A stretch of DNA of 64,000 bases. It comes from Muribaculaceae bacterium. Its GTDB lineage: Bacteria; Bacteroidota; Bacteroidia; Bacteroidales; Muribaculaceae. The translations under genes and the position numbers were made by a program. The first letter of the stretch is position 1. Each line of letters opens with the position of its first letter. The stretch lies in contig JAMPAK010000001.1 of NCBI GenBank assembly GCA_023667285.1, forward strand, positions 510,283-574,282. The letters run 5' to 3'. This document shows positions 49,336 through 60,546 of the stretch, in pieces. The notes under the pieces are model-generated. The model saw nothing but the letters and a program-made list of their open reading frames with translations. It did no database searches and was not told the DNA's origin.

Positions 49336-50718
49336 TCAGGGTCTTAGGAGTTTTATGGTGGAGATGCCCGTGTCCTCGAGGCTGACGGCCAGTATGAGGA
49401 ACGGGGTGGTTGAGCTTGAAGTGTCAAGGCGCAGGGATGTGGCTCCTGTGCCTGTTGCAATAGTCTTTCCGGAGATGTCTACCACTGTCGCTGAGGTTAT
49501 CTCAGTGTCTGAGACGATGAGGAGGTCAGTCCCCTCAAACCTGACGCTGAATCTCAGGTCTGCCCCATCTGTGTCCGTGATATCCTCGATGCCGCTCTCT
49601 ATGATGTTGAACTCTCTCCACTGAGGAGCTGAGAGATAGAGGGAAGCAATCTGCTGCCACACTTTCAGCGACACCTCATGCTGATTTATTCCGGCCCACA
49701 CATTCTCTCCAAGTCCTGGAACCTCAGTGAGTTCGGAGGCATCGATCTCCCGGAGCGCGCCCCAGCCCCTGAAAGCCTCAGTGTCTATGTAGGTAAGAGA
49801 GGCGGGTAGAGTGAGTGTGGTGGGTGTCTTCATGCCGGAGTATGCATAGGCCATGATGGTCTTGACATTCTCAGGGACGATTCTCCCTTCAGAGACTGCC
49901 TCCGCACCCTTCAGTGTCAGCATTGGAACCTCGGAGAGGTGCTTGGGGAGGTTGACAAGGGTCAGCGATGTGTCATCCAGAAAGAGACCGCGCCCCATGG
50001 ATGTGAGATTGTCAGGGAGCATGGCCACCTCGAGGGATTTGCATCCGGCAAACACCTCGTCGCCCATACTTTGGAGCGATGTGCAGGCACCCATGTAGAC
50101 GCACCTCATCCCACTACGGGCAAAGGCGCGTGAACCCACTGCCTTAAGCGACGCCGGGATGTCCAGATACTCCAGGGCTGTGCATCCGGCAAAGGCTCCT
50201 GCACCTATGGCAGTCAGTCCGTCGGCAAGTGTGACATTGGTGAGCGATGTGCATCCCTCGAATGCCCTGTCAGGTATGGATGAGGCTGAGTAGGTCACCT
50301 CCTTGAGATTCTTGCATCCGGCAAAGGCCCAGCGCTCCACGGTTAATACTGTCCGTGGAACCTCGATTGACTCTATCTCCGAGCCCATGAGTGCCCCCTC
50401 GCCGATGGCTGTGATGTCAGGCGGGAGAATCACCTTGGCAGCCCTGAGGCCGCTCAGAGAGTAGGCTGGAAGGGTTGCGGCCGGGTGTGAGGTGTGGTTT
50501 GCGACACGCGGACGTCCCTTCCATGCCGAGACCTCGGCTCCTGAGAGGTCGAGGGTCTCGATGGGGGAGTCGAGCGATGATGTGGCCACCTCATGGAGGT
50601 CGGTGGCGTTGATGGAGCCGACAAGCACAACCGTGCGCGCGCTGAGTGTGGCTGCCGCGGCTGCCGCCACGGCCACTACACATGCTGTGAGCCGGTAGAG
50701 AGAGTGTGTGATAGTCAT
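49336..50718 (-). CDS. BspA-type leucine-rich repeat secreted protein
   Basis: A 460-residue exported protein with a signal peptide (LTACVVAVAAAAAATLSA). The core (about 80-350) is LRR_5/BspA repeats of the form AFAGCxxLxxVxxPxSLxxIGxxAF, for example AFEGCTSLTNVTLADGLTAIG and AFAGCTALEYLDIPASLKAV. The C-terminal 90 residues are beta-rich with VVDISGKTIATGTG, like a type IX sorting or adhesion tail. BspA-type repeats often mediate adhesion to host or bacterial surfaces. Its position between yidC and trmB is unusual for such a protein. Confidence 0.85.
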   Translation of the reverse strand: MTITHSLYRLTACVVAVAAAAAATLSARTVVLVGSINATDLHEVATSSLDSPIETLDLSGAEVSAWKGRPRVANHTSHPAATLPAYSLSGLRAAKVILPPDITAIGEGALMGSEIESIEVPRTVLTVERWAFAGCKNLKEVTYSASSIPDRAFEGCTSLTNVTLADGLTAIGAGAFAGCTALEYLDIPASLKAVGSRAFARSGMRCVYMGACTSLQSMGDEVFAGCKSLEVAMLPDNLTSMGRGLFLDDTSLTLVNLPKHLSEVPMLTLKGAEAVSEGRIVPENVKTIMAYAYSGMKTPTTLTLPASLTYIDTEAFRGWGALREIDASELTEVPGLGENVWAGINQHEVSLKVWQQIASLYLSAPQWREFNIIESGIEDITDTDGADLRFSVRFEGTDLLIVSDTEITSATVVDISGKTIATGTGATSLRLDTSSSTTPFLILAVSLEDTGISTIKLLRP

Positions 50719-50739
50719 CGGTTTATTGTGGGGGAGATA

Positions 50740-52836
50740 TTATTTTCTCTTACCGCCACCTTGGCGACGGCGCTGTTCACGGAGCATGGCCTCCTGCTGT
50801 TTCTGAGCCTCCTCGAGTTTGGCGGCGAACCACCCCTTTTTCTTAGGCTTCTTGGCTTCGGCGGCCATCTTGGCTCGCATCTTCTCCTCAGACACTACGT
50901 GACGGAAGATGTAGGTCATCATGATTGTGATGAGCAGCGACAGGAAGTAGTAGTAGCTAAGCCCCGCGGCATAATTATTGAAGATGAAGAGGAACATCAG
51001 CGGCATCATATACATCATCCACTTCATGCCGGGCATGCTGGCGCCCTGCGACTGCTGGGTGAGATAGGTGTAGACGATGTTGGTGGCCGTCATGAGCAGG
51101 CAGAAGAGGGAGATGTGATTGCCGAAGGTCGAGGAGATGAACGGGATGTTTGCCGTCCAGGAGACGATGGCGTCAGGCGCGGCAAGGTCTTTGGCCCAAA
51201 GGAACGACTCGCCCCTAAGCTCAATGGCCGACGGGAAGAACCAGAACATGGCTATCAGCACAGGCATCTGAAGGAGCATAGGCAGACATCCGGACATTGG
51301 GTTGGCGCCTGCGCGTGAGTAGAGCGCCATGGTCTCCTGCTGGCGTTTCATGGCGTTCTCCTGGCCGGGATATTTGTCGTTGATCACCTTTATCTCAGGA
51401 GCCAGGAGGCGCATCTTGGCCTGGGATATGAGGCTCTTATAGGTGAAGGGATAGAGGATCACCTTGATGAATATGGTGAGCAGCAGGATGATGATGCCAT
51501 AGTTTGAGATGAACGTGCCCAGGAATGAGAACACCGGGATGATTATGAGGGTGTTGATCCATCGGAAGATGGGCCAGCCGAGGGGGATGAGTTTCGTCAG
51601 ATGCATATTCTCCTCCGGGAAGATCTCCTTCTCGACCGATTTCATCAGCGGATATGAGTTGGGACCGAGATACATGGTGAAGGAGGCCGGATTTGCAAGG
51701 GCTGCTGAGTAGTCGACGGTGAGGTCGATGTTCATTTCCTTGATATAGTCGGGATTATCCTTAAGCTCGACACTGCTGAGATTTGCGGCTGCAAAATTGG
51801 TGCGGGCCATCAGCACGGCCGAGAAGAACTGGTTCTTGCAGCTCACCCACTTGAGGCGCTGGTTCACCTCCTCCTTCTTGGATCCGCTCTCGCTGAGGTT
51901 GTCGACATCACCGTCAGGATACATATAGTAAAGAGCCGAGTTGCGCTCCTCAAAGACGCGGCCTGCCTCGAGGCGGCGCATCTTCTGATGCCATGTCAGG
52001 TCCATGGTGGCGACTGAGGTGGGGATAACTGTCTCCATGCCTGTCTGGACCACGTCGATGTTCACAAGATAGGAGTCGGAGGGGAGGGTGTAGCGCAGGC
52101 TCCACACTGCGCCGTCACCGAGGTCGAGGCGCATGGTGACGGTCGAGTCGTTCTCCTGCACGGGTGTGAAGTAGAACTCTGATGTCTCAAAGCGCTGATT
52201 GGCCGATGTGAGAGTAAAACTATAGAGGTCGGTCTCGGGAGCCATGAGTGTGACGGCCGTTGAGTCATAGCTCTTATAGTCGTTGAGTGTTGCTTTTGAG
52301 ATGACACCACCCTTGTTTGAGAGTTCGAGGGTGAGATATTTGTTTTGAAGGGTTATGACTGTGGAGTCGCCTGAGAGATGGCGGGCGAAACCGCGATAGC
52401 GCACTGCGGTGCTCATGGCGTCGCGCAGAGCCGTCAGGGCTGCTTTGGCTGTGGTGCGTTTCATCCCTGAGAGGCGGTTGGCCAGCAGGGAGTCGGCTGG
52501 CACGGTCTTCCCCTCAGCCTCGACTGTCCCTCTCACCTCCCCGGCCGCGTTGGCTGTGAGGTTGACGGCTCCGACGTGGAGCGTAGAGATGCCTGTGAGG
52601 GTGTCCGTCGACCCCAGTTCACGGATGGTGGCCGCTATTGTCGAGACCTCGCTCGGGGTGATGGAGTCGAGTGTGAGAGATGCGGGTTGGGCTGATTTCG
52701 CCTTTTCCTCAGCTTCGATGCGCTCGGCCTCGAGCCGCTGGCGTTCAATCTCCTCGGCGCTCGGCTGGTTGAGCCATGTGAACCCGAGGAACACAAGGCC
52801 CATCAGCAGCAGGCCCGTGATAGTGTTTTTGTCCAT
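50740..52836 (-). CDS. yidC: Membrane protein insertase YidC
   Basis: A 698-residue Oxa1/Alb3-family insertase. An N-terminal helix (about 5-22, ITGLLLMGLVFLGFTWL) is followed by a large periplasmic beta-sandwich domain (about 60-390). Five membrane helices follow with FLGTFISNYGIIILLLTIFI, QMPVLIAMFWFFPSAIELRG and the ITIMMTYIFRHV end. The C-terminus is long, Lys/Arg/Gln-rich and basic (ending RRRQGGGKRK), suited to ribosome contact. 31 bases after pyrG. Confidence 0.96.
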   Translation of the reverse strand: MDKNTITGLLLMGLVFLGFTWLNQPSAEEIERQRLEAERIEAEEKAKSAQPASLTLDSITPSEVSTIAATIRELGSTDTLTGISTLHVGAVNLTANAAGEVRGTVEAEGKTVPADSLLANRLSGMKRTTAKAALTALRDAMSTAVRYRGFARHLSGDSTVITLQNKYLTLELSNKGGVISKATLNDYKSYDSTAVTLMAPETDLYSFTLTSANQRFETSEFYFTPVQENDSTVTMRLDLGDGAVWSLRYTLPSDSYLVNIDVVQTGMETVIPTSVATMDLTWHQKMRRLEAGRVFEERNSALYYMYPDGDVDNLSESGSKKEEVNQRLKWVSCKNQFFSAVLMARTNFAAANLSSVELKDNPDYIKEMNIDLTVDYSAALANPASFTMYLGPNSYPLMKSVEKEIFPEENMHLTKLIPLGWPIFRWINTLIIIPVFSFLGTFISNYGIIILLLTIFIKVILYPFTYKSLISQAKMRLLAPEIKVINDKYPGQENAMKRQQETMALYSRAGANPMSGCLPMLLQMPVLIAMFWFFPSAIELRGESFLWAKDLAAPDAIVSWTANIPFISSTFGNHISLFCLLMTATNIVYTYLTQQSQGASMPGMKWMMYMMPLMFLFIFNNYAAGLSYYYFLSLLITIMMTYIFRHVVSEEKMRAKMAAEAKKPKKKGWFAAKLEEAQKQQEAMLREQRRRQGGGKRK

Positions 52837-52867
52837 TATTCGAGAGTTGTGGGAAGATTACCTGGGG

Positions 52868-54547
<1,680 letters not shown>

Positions 54548-54639
54548 CTATAACAAAAAACCTCAGCGACAAAATTTGTTATATCTTCCGTATTTGAAAC
54601 GGCGCCCGGTAGGGTGATTTTTGTTGATAAAATCGTTAA

Positions 54640-54682
54640 CCCCGGGCATGATTGGCGGCAAATGCCGCCTCCATGGCCGGGG
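54640..54682. terminator. Long hairpin downstream of aqpZ
   Basis: CCCCGG, CATG and GGCGGCA pair with TGCCGCC, CATG and CCGGGG, giving 17 base pairs with small internal loops and an AA loop. It lies 30 bases after the aqpZ stop and upstream of pyrG. It probably ends aqpZ transcription; no clean T-run follows. Confidence 0.55.
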
Positions 54683-54711
54683 CTGCGAATTAATTTGCGT
54701 GGGGATGGTGG

Positions 54712-55413
54712 TTATTCGACAGAGTCGGGTGCGGGGGCCGGGGTGAGGGCTCTCCAGGCAAGGGCGGCAATGACCGCGCCTACGATGGGTCCTACGACCA
54801 TAATCCAGAAGTCGGGCCATGCAGTGGGGTCGAACACGGCGGGGCCGAACGAACGGGCGGGATTGACCGAGCAGTTGTCAACGGGAATGCCCACGATGTT
54901 GACAAGTCCGAGTGCCAGACCGATGGCGATGCCTCCAAACTTTGTGAACGAGGTGTGGGCGTCAGTGGCACCAAGCACGATTAGCACGAAGAAGAAGGTG
55001 AGAAGGCCCTCGGTGAGGAGCGCCATCATGGGTGTGGCGCCGGGCTGGAGCACATTGGTGGCCAGGTAGGAGCCTGAGGCGGCAGTGGTGCCACCATAGT
55101 TGTAGCCTAGTCCGAGCTCGGTGAGGCAGTAGAGGAAGCCAGCGCCGATGGTGGCACCTATCAACTGGGCCACGATATAGCCCACGCATTCCCCAAACTT
55201 CATTCGTCCCGACAGAAGCATGGCTATCGAGACTGCGGGGTTGACATGACAACCTGAGATGCCTCCAATGGCATAGCATAGACAAACCAGCACAAGGCCG
55301 AAACACAGACCAATGCCCAGGCCGCCTATCGAAGGCCCGGCAAGAACGGCACTGCCACAAGCGAGAAGCACCAGGAACATGGTGCCAATACCCTCGGCAA
55401 ATAACTTTCTCAT
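54712..55413 (-). CDS. Aquaporin (MIP family)
   Basis: A 233-residue six-helix channel. Both NPA boxes are present: SGCHVNPAVSIAM (about 53-65) and CSVNPARSFGPAVF (about 180-193); the selectivity arginine follows the second NPA. The start MRKLFAEGIGTMFLVLLACGSAVLAG is typical of AqpZ-like water channels. A single-gene unit between hairpins; divergent from the arginine operon. Confidence 0.92.
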   Translation of the reverse strand: MRKLFAEGIGTMFLVLLACGSAVLAGPSIGGLGIGLCFGLVLVCLCYAIGGISGCHVNPAVSIAMLLSGRMKFGECVGYIVAQLIGATIGAGFLYCLTELGLGYNYGGTTAASGSYLATNVLQPGATPMMALLTEGLLTFFFVLIVLGATDAHTSFTKFGGIAIGLALGLVNIVGIPVDNCSVNPARSFGPAVFDPTAWPDFWIMVVGPIVGAVIAALAWRALTPAPAPDSVE

Positions 55414-55451
55414 TCTTTGAATATTTTAAGTGGAAACTTTGTGAGAATTTC

Positions 55452-55474
55452 TATAGGGGACACAGACCCCTATA
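55452..55474. repeat. 8-bp inverted repeat in the aqpZ leader
   Basis: TATAGGGG (55452-55459) and CCCCTATA (55467-55474) are separated by seven bases, 39-61 bases upstream of the aqpZ ATG. Either an operator or a leader hairpin. Confidence 0.45.
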
Positions 55475-55600
55475 ATTGGTAAACATGTGGAGGCTTCAAA
55501 TTGTTTGAGGAAAATTGACGTTTGTTCTCAAATTTTAGGAAAACAGGGACGATAATACGCAAAAAGTTTAGAATTTAACGGAGAAACGAGAATTTTTTTG

Positions 55601-55608
55601 TAACTTTG
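55601..55608 (+). promoter_or_regulatory. -7 promoter box for the arginine operon
   Basis: TAACTTTG fits TAnnTTTG, 65 bases before the first ATG (55674). The AT-rich leader may carry control sites, but no recognisable ARG box was seen. Confidence 0.6.
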
Positions 55609-55673
55609 CGCGATTTTATATCAAAATTTTAATTTCCTAAACACAAGCTTAAGTCAATACAAGTCAAAAAAGG

Positions 55674-56291
55674 ATGAACAACGACCAGATTAAGGTGATG
55701 TTTGCCACTGAGGAACATGTGAAGCATGCCCAGAAGATAGTGGAACTCATCTATGAGTCGGCCCTCCAGAGGGGGACGGGAATAGCCCGCCGCACTCCGG
55801 AGTATATCGCCAAGAAGATTACAGGCGGTAAGGCCGTGGTGGCTCTCTGTGACGACCGGTTGATAGGGTTCAGTTACATAGAGAGTTGGGAACATGGTGA
55901 TTATGTGGCCACCTCAGGCCTCATCGTGGACCCCGAGTTCCGACGATTGGGCCTGGCAGCGCGCATCAAGGCAAAGACTTTTGAGCTTGCAAGGCTTCGT
56001 TTCCCATTTGCAAAGATTTTCTCGATCACTACATCTCTGCCTGTGATGAAACTCAACTCCCAGATGGGATACAAGCCGGTGACATTCTCAGAACTCACGG
56101 ACGACGAGGAGTTCTGGGCCGGCTGCAAAGGTTGTGTCAACTATGACATCCTGCAGCGCAACGGACGCCGCATGTGTCTGTGCACCGGGATGCTCTACGA
56201 CCCGAAGGCTCGCCTGGAACGTCCATCCAAGAGCCGCCCTTATACGATGTGGCTCGGCAACAAAATCAAATCACTCCTTCATCTGAAATAA
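55674..56291 (+). CDS. GNAT acyltransferase, likely N-succinylglutamate (N-acylglutamate) synthase
   Basis: A 205-residue GNAT protein. The acyl-CoA-binding motif is DPEFRRLGLAARIKAKTFEL (about 86-105); before it lies LIGFSYIESWEHGDYVATSGL, after it LPVMKLNSQMGYKP. The C-terminal 60 residues carry a Cys group (FWAGCKGCVNYDI, MCLCTG). It heads the arginine operon, two bases before argG. In Bacteroides thetaiotaomicron the equivalent gene next to argG (BT3761) has been assigned as the first enzyme of the succinylated arginine pathway; that role is inferred here from position and family. Confidence 0.85.
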   Translation: MNNDQIKVMFATEEHVKHAQKIVELIYESALQRGTGIARRTPEYIAKKITGGKAVVALCDDRLIGFSYIESWEHGDYVATSGLIVDPEFRRLGLAARIKAKTFELARLRFPFAKIFSITTSLPVMKLNSQMGYKPVTFSELTDDEEFWAGCKGCVNYDILQRNGRRMCLCTGMLYDPKARLERPSKSRPYTMWLGNKIKSLLHLK

Positions 56292-56292
56292 C

Positions 56293-57495
56293 ATGAAAAA
56301 AGTAGTACTGGCATTCAGCGGAGGTCTCGACACCTCTTTCGCAGCAAAATATCTCTCAGAGGACCTTGGATATGAGGTCCACACCGCTATCGCAAACACC
56401 GGCGGATTCACCCCTGAGGAACTCGAGCGCATCCGTGAGCGCGCTCTCGCCCTAGGCGCAGCCTCTCACGCCACTCTCGACGTCACCAAGGATTACTATT
56501 ACCGCTCCATCAGATACATGATAGCCGGAAATGTGCTGAGAAACGGGACATATCCCATCTCCGTATCATCCGAGCGCATATTCCAGGCCATGGCCATAAT
56601 AGAGTATGCCAAGGAGATTGGTGCCGATGCTGTGGCCCACGGCTCGACCGGTGCGGGCAACGACCAGGTGCGCTTTGACCTGACATTCCAGATCCTGGCC
56701 CCTGACATCGAGATCATCACTCCCACGCGCGACATGACACTGACCCGCGAATATGAGATTGACTATCTGCGCAAGCATGGCATCGAGGCTGACTTCAAGA
56801 AGATGGAGTATTCCATCAACAAGGGTCTTTGGGGCACATCTATCGGGGGCAAGGAGACTCTCCACTCTGAACAGACACTCCCTGATGCTGCCTATCCCAG
56901 CCAGGTGACCGCCAAGGGGGAGGAGAGACTGACCATCACATTTGAGGAGGGTGAGCCTGTGGCTGTCAACGGTGTCAGGTTTGACAACCCGGTGGATGCC
57001 ATCCGCGAGGTGGAGCGCCTGGGCTCACGCTATGGCATTGGCCGCGACATGCATATAGGGGACACTATCATAGGCATAAAGGGGCGCGTGGGTTTCGAGG
57101 CTGCGGGCCCGATATTGATAATAGCCGCCCACAAGATGCTCGAGAAGCACACTCTCACAAAGTGGCAGCAGTACTGGAAAGACCAGATAGGGACATGGTA
57201 TGGGATGTTCCTCCACGAGAGCCAGTATCTCGACCCGGTGATGCGCGAGATGGAGGCATATCTCGAGACATCGCAGCGTAATGTCAATGGAACCGTCGAG
57301 ATAACTCTGCGTCCGCTCTCGTTCACACTTGTCGGCGTCGACTCGGAATACGACCTTATGAAGACAGACTTCGGGGAATATGGCGAGGTCAACAAGGCAT
57401 GGAGCGCCGATGACGTGAAGGGCTTCACCAAGATCATGGCTAACCCCATAAAGATCTATCACAACGTGCAGAAACGCAACGGCAAGAAGGAATGA
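56293..57495 (+). CDS. argG: Argininosuccinate synthase
   Basis: Joins citrulline and aspartate with ATP. The 400-residue protein has the P-loop-like LAFSGGLDTSFAAKYL (about 6-21), AHGSTGAGNDQVRFDL (about 116-131) and RDMTLTREYEIDYL. Starts two bases after the GNAT gene and overlaps argC by four bases. Confidence 0.97.
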   Translation: MKKVVLAFSGGLDTSFAAKYLSEDLGYEVHTAIANTGGFTPEELERIRERALALGAASHATLDVTKDYYYRSIRYMIAGNVLRNGTYPISVSSERIFQAMAIIEYAKEIGADAVAHGSTGAGNDQVRFDLTFQILAPDIEIITPTRDMTLTREYEIDYLRKHGIEADFKKMEYSINKGLWGTSIGGKETLHSEQTLPDAAYPSQVTAKGEERLTITFEEGEPVAVNGVRFDNPVDAIREVERLGSRYGIGRDMHIGDTIIGIKGRVGFEAAGPILIIAAHKMLEKHTLTKWQQYWKDQIGTWYGMFLHESQYLDPVMREMEAYLETSQRNVNGTVEITLRPLSFTLVGVDSEYDLMKTDFGEYGEVNKAWSADDVKGFTKIMANPIKIYHNVQKRNGKKE

Positions 57496-58451
57496 TAAAA
57501 GCCGGAATCATCGGAGGCGCAGGCTATACGGCCGGAGAACTAGTGCGCCTTCTTCTCAATCATCCGGAGGTGGAGATTGGTTTCGTCCATTCCACCTCTA
57601 ACGCCGGTGTCCCCATTGCTCAGGTGCATGAGGGCCTGATAGGGGAGACAGAGATGGTCTTCTCCCACGACTATGACCTCAAGAGTGTCGACGTCGTGTT
57701 CCTCTGTCAGGGTCATGGCTTCAGCCGTAAGTTCTGGGAGGAGAATGGAATGCCTGAGGGACTGAAAGTGATAGACCTTGCCCAGGATTTCCGCGATGAG
57801 AGCGAGGGGTATGTCTATGGCCTCCCGGAGATCAAGAGCGCGGAGGTGGCCTGTGCAGACAAGGTGGCCAATCCGGGATGCTTTGCCACGGCAATCCAGC
57901 TCGCACTGTTGCCGCTTGCCTCGAAGGGTGTGCTTGACAGGGTCTATATCACCGGAGTCACCGGCTCGACAGGGGCCGGAGTGAAGCCTGGGGCCACGAC
58001 CCACTTCTCATGGCGCAACGACAATCTGAGTGTCTACAAGGCGTTCACACACCAGCACTTGGCTGAGATAGGGCGCTCACTGGAGCGACTGCAGGGCGGG
58101 AAGAAGCCCGACCTGACGTTCATCCCTCTGAGAGGCGATTTCCCCAGAGGAATCTTCATAACGGCCGTCATAGACACTGAAATTACGGCCGACGATGCAC
58201 GGGAACTCTACAGAGAGTTTTACAGCGACGCGCCGTTCACCCATGTCTCAGAGAGGCCTGTGGACCTCAAACAGGCTGTGAACACAAACAAATGCATCAT
58301 AGGCATCGAGGGTCATGAGGGAAGGCTCCTCATAGTCTCGGCCATCGACAATCTGCTTAAGGGGGCATCAGGCCAGGCAGTCGAGAACATGAACCTCATG
58401 TTCGGTTTCGACAAGCGTGACGGCCTCAGGCTCAAACCATCCGCTTTCTGA
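57492..58451 (+). CDS. argC: N-acyl-gamma-glutamyl-phosphate reductase
   Basis: NADPH-dependent reduction of the acyl-glutamyl phosphate; in this pathway the acyl group is probably succinyl. The 319-residue protein has the nucleotide motif GIIGGAGYTAGELVRLLLNH (5-24) and the catalytic Cys in KVANPGCFATAIQLAL (about 131). THFSWRNDNLSVYKAFTHQH carries the conserved His. ATGA-type overlap with argG; five bases before argD. Confidence 0.96.
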   Translation: MIKAGIIGGAGYTAGELVRLLLNHPEVEIGFVHSTSNAGVPIAQVHEGLIGETEMVFSHDYDLKSVDVVFLCQGHGFSRKFWEENGMPEGLKVIDLAQDFRDESEGYVYGLPEIKSAEVACADKVANPGCFATAIQLALLPLASKGVLDRVYITGVTGSTGAGVKPGATTHFSWRNDNLSVYKAFTHQHLAEIGRSLERLQGGKKPDLTFIPLRGDFPRGIFITAVIDTEITADDARELYREFYSDAPFTHVSERPVDLKQAVNTNKCIIGIEGHEGRLLIVSAIDNLLKGASGQAVENMNLMFGFDKRDGLRLKPSAF

Positions 58452-58456
58452 TTACA

Positions 58457-59596
58457 ATGACATTATTTGACGTATATTCACTCTATGACATCGAGCCGGT
58501 GAGAGGCAGCGGCTCTTATGTCTATACGGCTGACGGCACACGATATCTCGACCTATATGGGGGCCATGCCGTCATCTCTATCGGCCATGCGCATCCGCGC
58601 TATGTCGAGGCCGTGTCCACGCAGGCGGGACGCCTGGGGTTCTACTCTAACTCCGTGAAGAACTCGCTGCAGCAGCATTTGGCAGACCGCCTGGGGCGCC
58701 AGAGCGGCTATGACTCATACTCACTGTTTCTCTGCAACTCAGGGGCTGAGGCCAATGAGAATGCCATGAAACTGGCATCTTTTGCCACCGGGAGACGCAA
58801 GATTCTTGCCTTTGACCGCGCCTTTCACGGGCGCACCTCGGGAGCAGTGAGCGCCACTGACAATCCTAAGATACAGGCGCCATTCAACCGCACTGACAAC
58901 GTGGAGTTTGTTCCCTTAGGGGACCTTGAGGCCGTGCGCCGCTGCCTCTCTACCGGAGAGTTTGCGGCTGTTATAGTCGAGGGTATCCAGGGAGTGGCCG
59001 GAATCCGCATGGTGCCTGACGACTTCCTGCGCACAGTCCGCACAGTCTGCGATAATACCGGGACTCTTCTGATACTCGATGAGATACAGAGCGGCTATGG
59101 ACGCACGGGGCAGTTCTTTGCCCACCAGCATGCAGGTGTGCGCCCCGACATCATCACCTGTGCCAAGGGTATAGCCAACGGGTTTCCCATGGGGGCAGTG
59201 CTTATATCTCCCAAGATTGAGGCAGTGAAGGGTATGCTGGGGACAACTTTCGGCGGGAATCATCTGGCATGTGCGGCGGCAATAGCGGTGCTGGATGTGA
59301 TGGCCGACGAGCATCTCGTGGACAATGCCGCTGAGACCGGACAATACTTGCTTGACAGGCTTAAGGGGATGGCAGGGCGCCACGATGAGATTGTCGATGT
59401 CCGCGGGCGCGGTCTGATGATAGGGATTGAGATCAAGGGGGACGCCTCGGCAATGCGCAAGCGGCTCCTCTTTGAGGAAAAGATATTCACCGGTGGCGCC
59501 GGACAGCACACCGTCCGCCTCCTCCCGGCTCTGGGACTGACAAAGGAACAGGCAGACATATTTCTGAACGCATTTGAAAAACTTCTCCCCGCATGA
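58457..59596 (+). CDS. argD: N-acylornithine aminotransferase
   Basis: A class III PLP aminotransferase making N-acyl-ornithine (probably succinyl) with glutamate. The 379-residue protein has NSGAEANENAMKLA (about 94-107), DEIQSGYGRTGQFFAHQHAG and the PLP lysine in DIITCAKGIANGFPMGAVL (about 235). Length is slightly below the usual 390-400. Overlaps argF' by four bases. Confidence 0.95.
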   Translation: MTLFDVYSLYDIEPVRGSGSYVYTADGTRYLDLYGGHAVISIGHAHPRYVEAVSTQAGRLGFYSNSVKNSLQQHLADRLGRQSGYDSYSLFLCNSGAEANENAMKLASFATGRRKILAFDRAFHGRTSGAVSATDNPKIQAPFNRTDNVEFVPLGDLEAVRRCLSTGEFAAVIVEGIQGVAGIRMVPDDFLRTVRTVCDNTGTLLILDEIQSGYGRTGQFFAHQHAGVRPDIITCAKGIANGFPMGAVLISPKIEAVKGMLGTTFGGNHLACAAAIAVLDVMADEHLVDNAAETGQYLLDRLKGMAGRHDEIVDVRGRGLMIGIEIKGDASAMRKRLLFEEKIFTGGAGQHTVRLLPALGLTKEQADIFLNAFEKLLPA

Positions 59597-60546
59597 AAAA
59601 ATTCACTACCGTCAACGATATAGGACTACTTGACCTCGCCGTCAAGGAGGCACTCGAGGTCAAGGCTGACCGCTTTGCCTATACCTCGCTGGGACGCAAC
59701 CGCACCTTGCTGATGATATTTTTCAACTCCAGCCTGCGCACACGCCTCTCTACCCAGAAGGCAGCCATGAACCTGGGGATGAATGTGATGGTGCTTGACG
59801 TCAACCAGGGAGCATGGAAACTGGAGACAGAGCGCGGAGTGGTGATGGACGGCGACAAGGCCGAGCATCTGCTTGAGGCCATCCCCGTGATGGGGAGTTA
59901 CTGTGACATCATCGGTGTCCGCTCATTTGCCGGGCTCAAGGATAAGGCCGAGGACTATGAGGAGCGTGTCATAAGCCAGTTCATCAAGTATTCCGGCCGC
60001 CCGGTGTTCTCAATGGAGGCTGCCACCCGTCATCCGCTGCAGAGTTTCGCAGATTTGATTACCATCGAGGAGTTTAAGACCAAAGCGCGCCCTAAGGTGG
60101 TGATGACATGGGCGCCACATCCCAGGGCACTCCCCCAGGCTGTGCCCAACTCGTTTGCTGAGTGGATGAATGCCACGGACTATGAGTTTGTAATCACGCA
60201 TCCTGAGGGGTATGAGCTGGCTCCGGAGTTTGTGGGGAATGCCCGTGTGGAGTATGACCAACGCAAGGCTCTGGAGGGAGCTGACTTTGTCTATGCCAAG
60301 AACTGGTCGGCATATGCTGACCCTAACTATGGAAAGGTGCTGTCGACAGACAGGGCCTGGACCGTGGACAGCGAGAAGATGGGCCTGACAGACAATGCCT
60401 TTTTCATGCACTGCCTGCCGGTGAGACGCAATATGATTGTGACCGATGACGTGATAGAGTCGGAGCGCTCCATTGTAATACCGGAGGCTGCCAACAGGGA
60501 GATCTCGGCTCAGGTAGTCATCAAACGCCTATTGGAGTCGCTATGA
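59593..60546 (+). CDS. argF': N-succinylornithine carbamoyltransferase
   Basis: Carbamoylates N-succinylornithine rather than ornithine. The 317-residue protein has the carbamoyl-phosphate loop FNSSLRTRLSTQKAA (about 44-58), the ornithine-side segment GAWKLETERGVVMDGDKAEH, HPLQSFADL, and the C-terminal MHCLPVRRNMIV. It resembles the Bacteroides fragilis enzyme closely along its length. At the residue reported to set acyl specificity (Pro90 in B. fragilis, Glu92 in the Xanthomonas acetylornithine enzyme) it has Ala90. Four-base overlaps with argD and argB. Confidence 0.95.
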   Translation: MKKFTTVNDIGLLDLAVKEALEVKADRFAYTSLGRNRTLLMIFFNSSLRTRLSTQKAAMNLGMNVMVLDVNQGAWKLETERGVVMDGDKAEHLLEAIPVMGSYCDIIGVRSFAGLKDKAEDYEERVISQFIKYSGRPVFSMEAATRHPLQSFADLITIEEFKTKARPKVVMTWAPHPRALPQAVPNSFAEWMNATDYEFVITHPEGYELAPEFVGNARVEYDQRKALEGADFVYAKNWSAYADPNYGKVLSTDRAWTVDSEKMGLTDNAFFMHCLPVRRNMIVTDDVIESERSIVIPEAANREISAQVVIKRLLESL

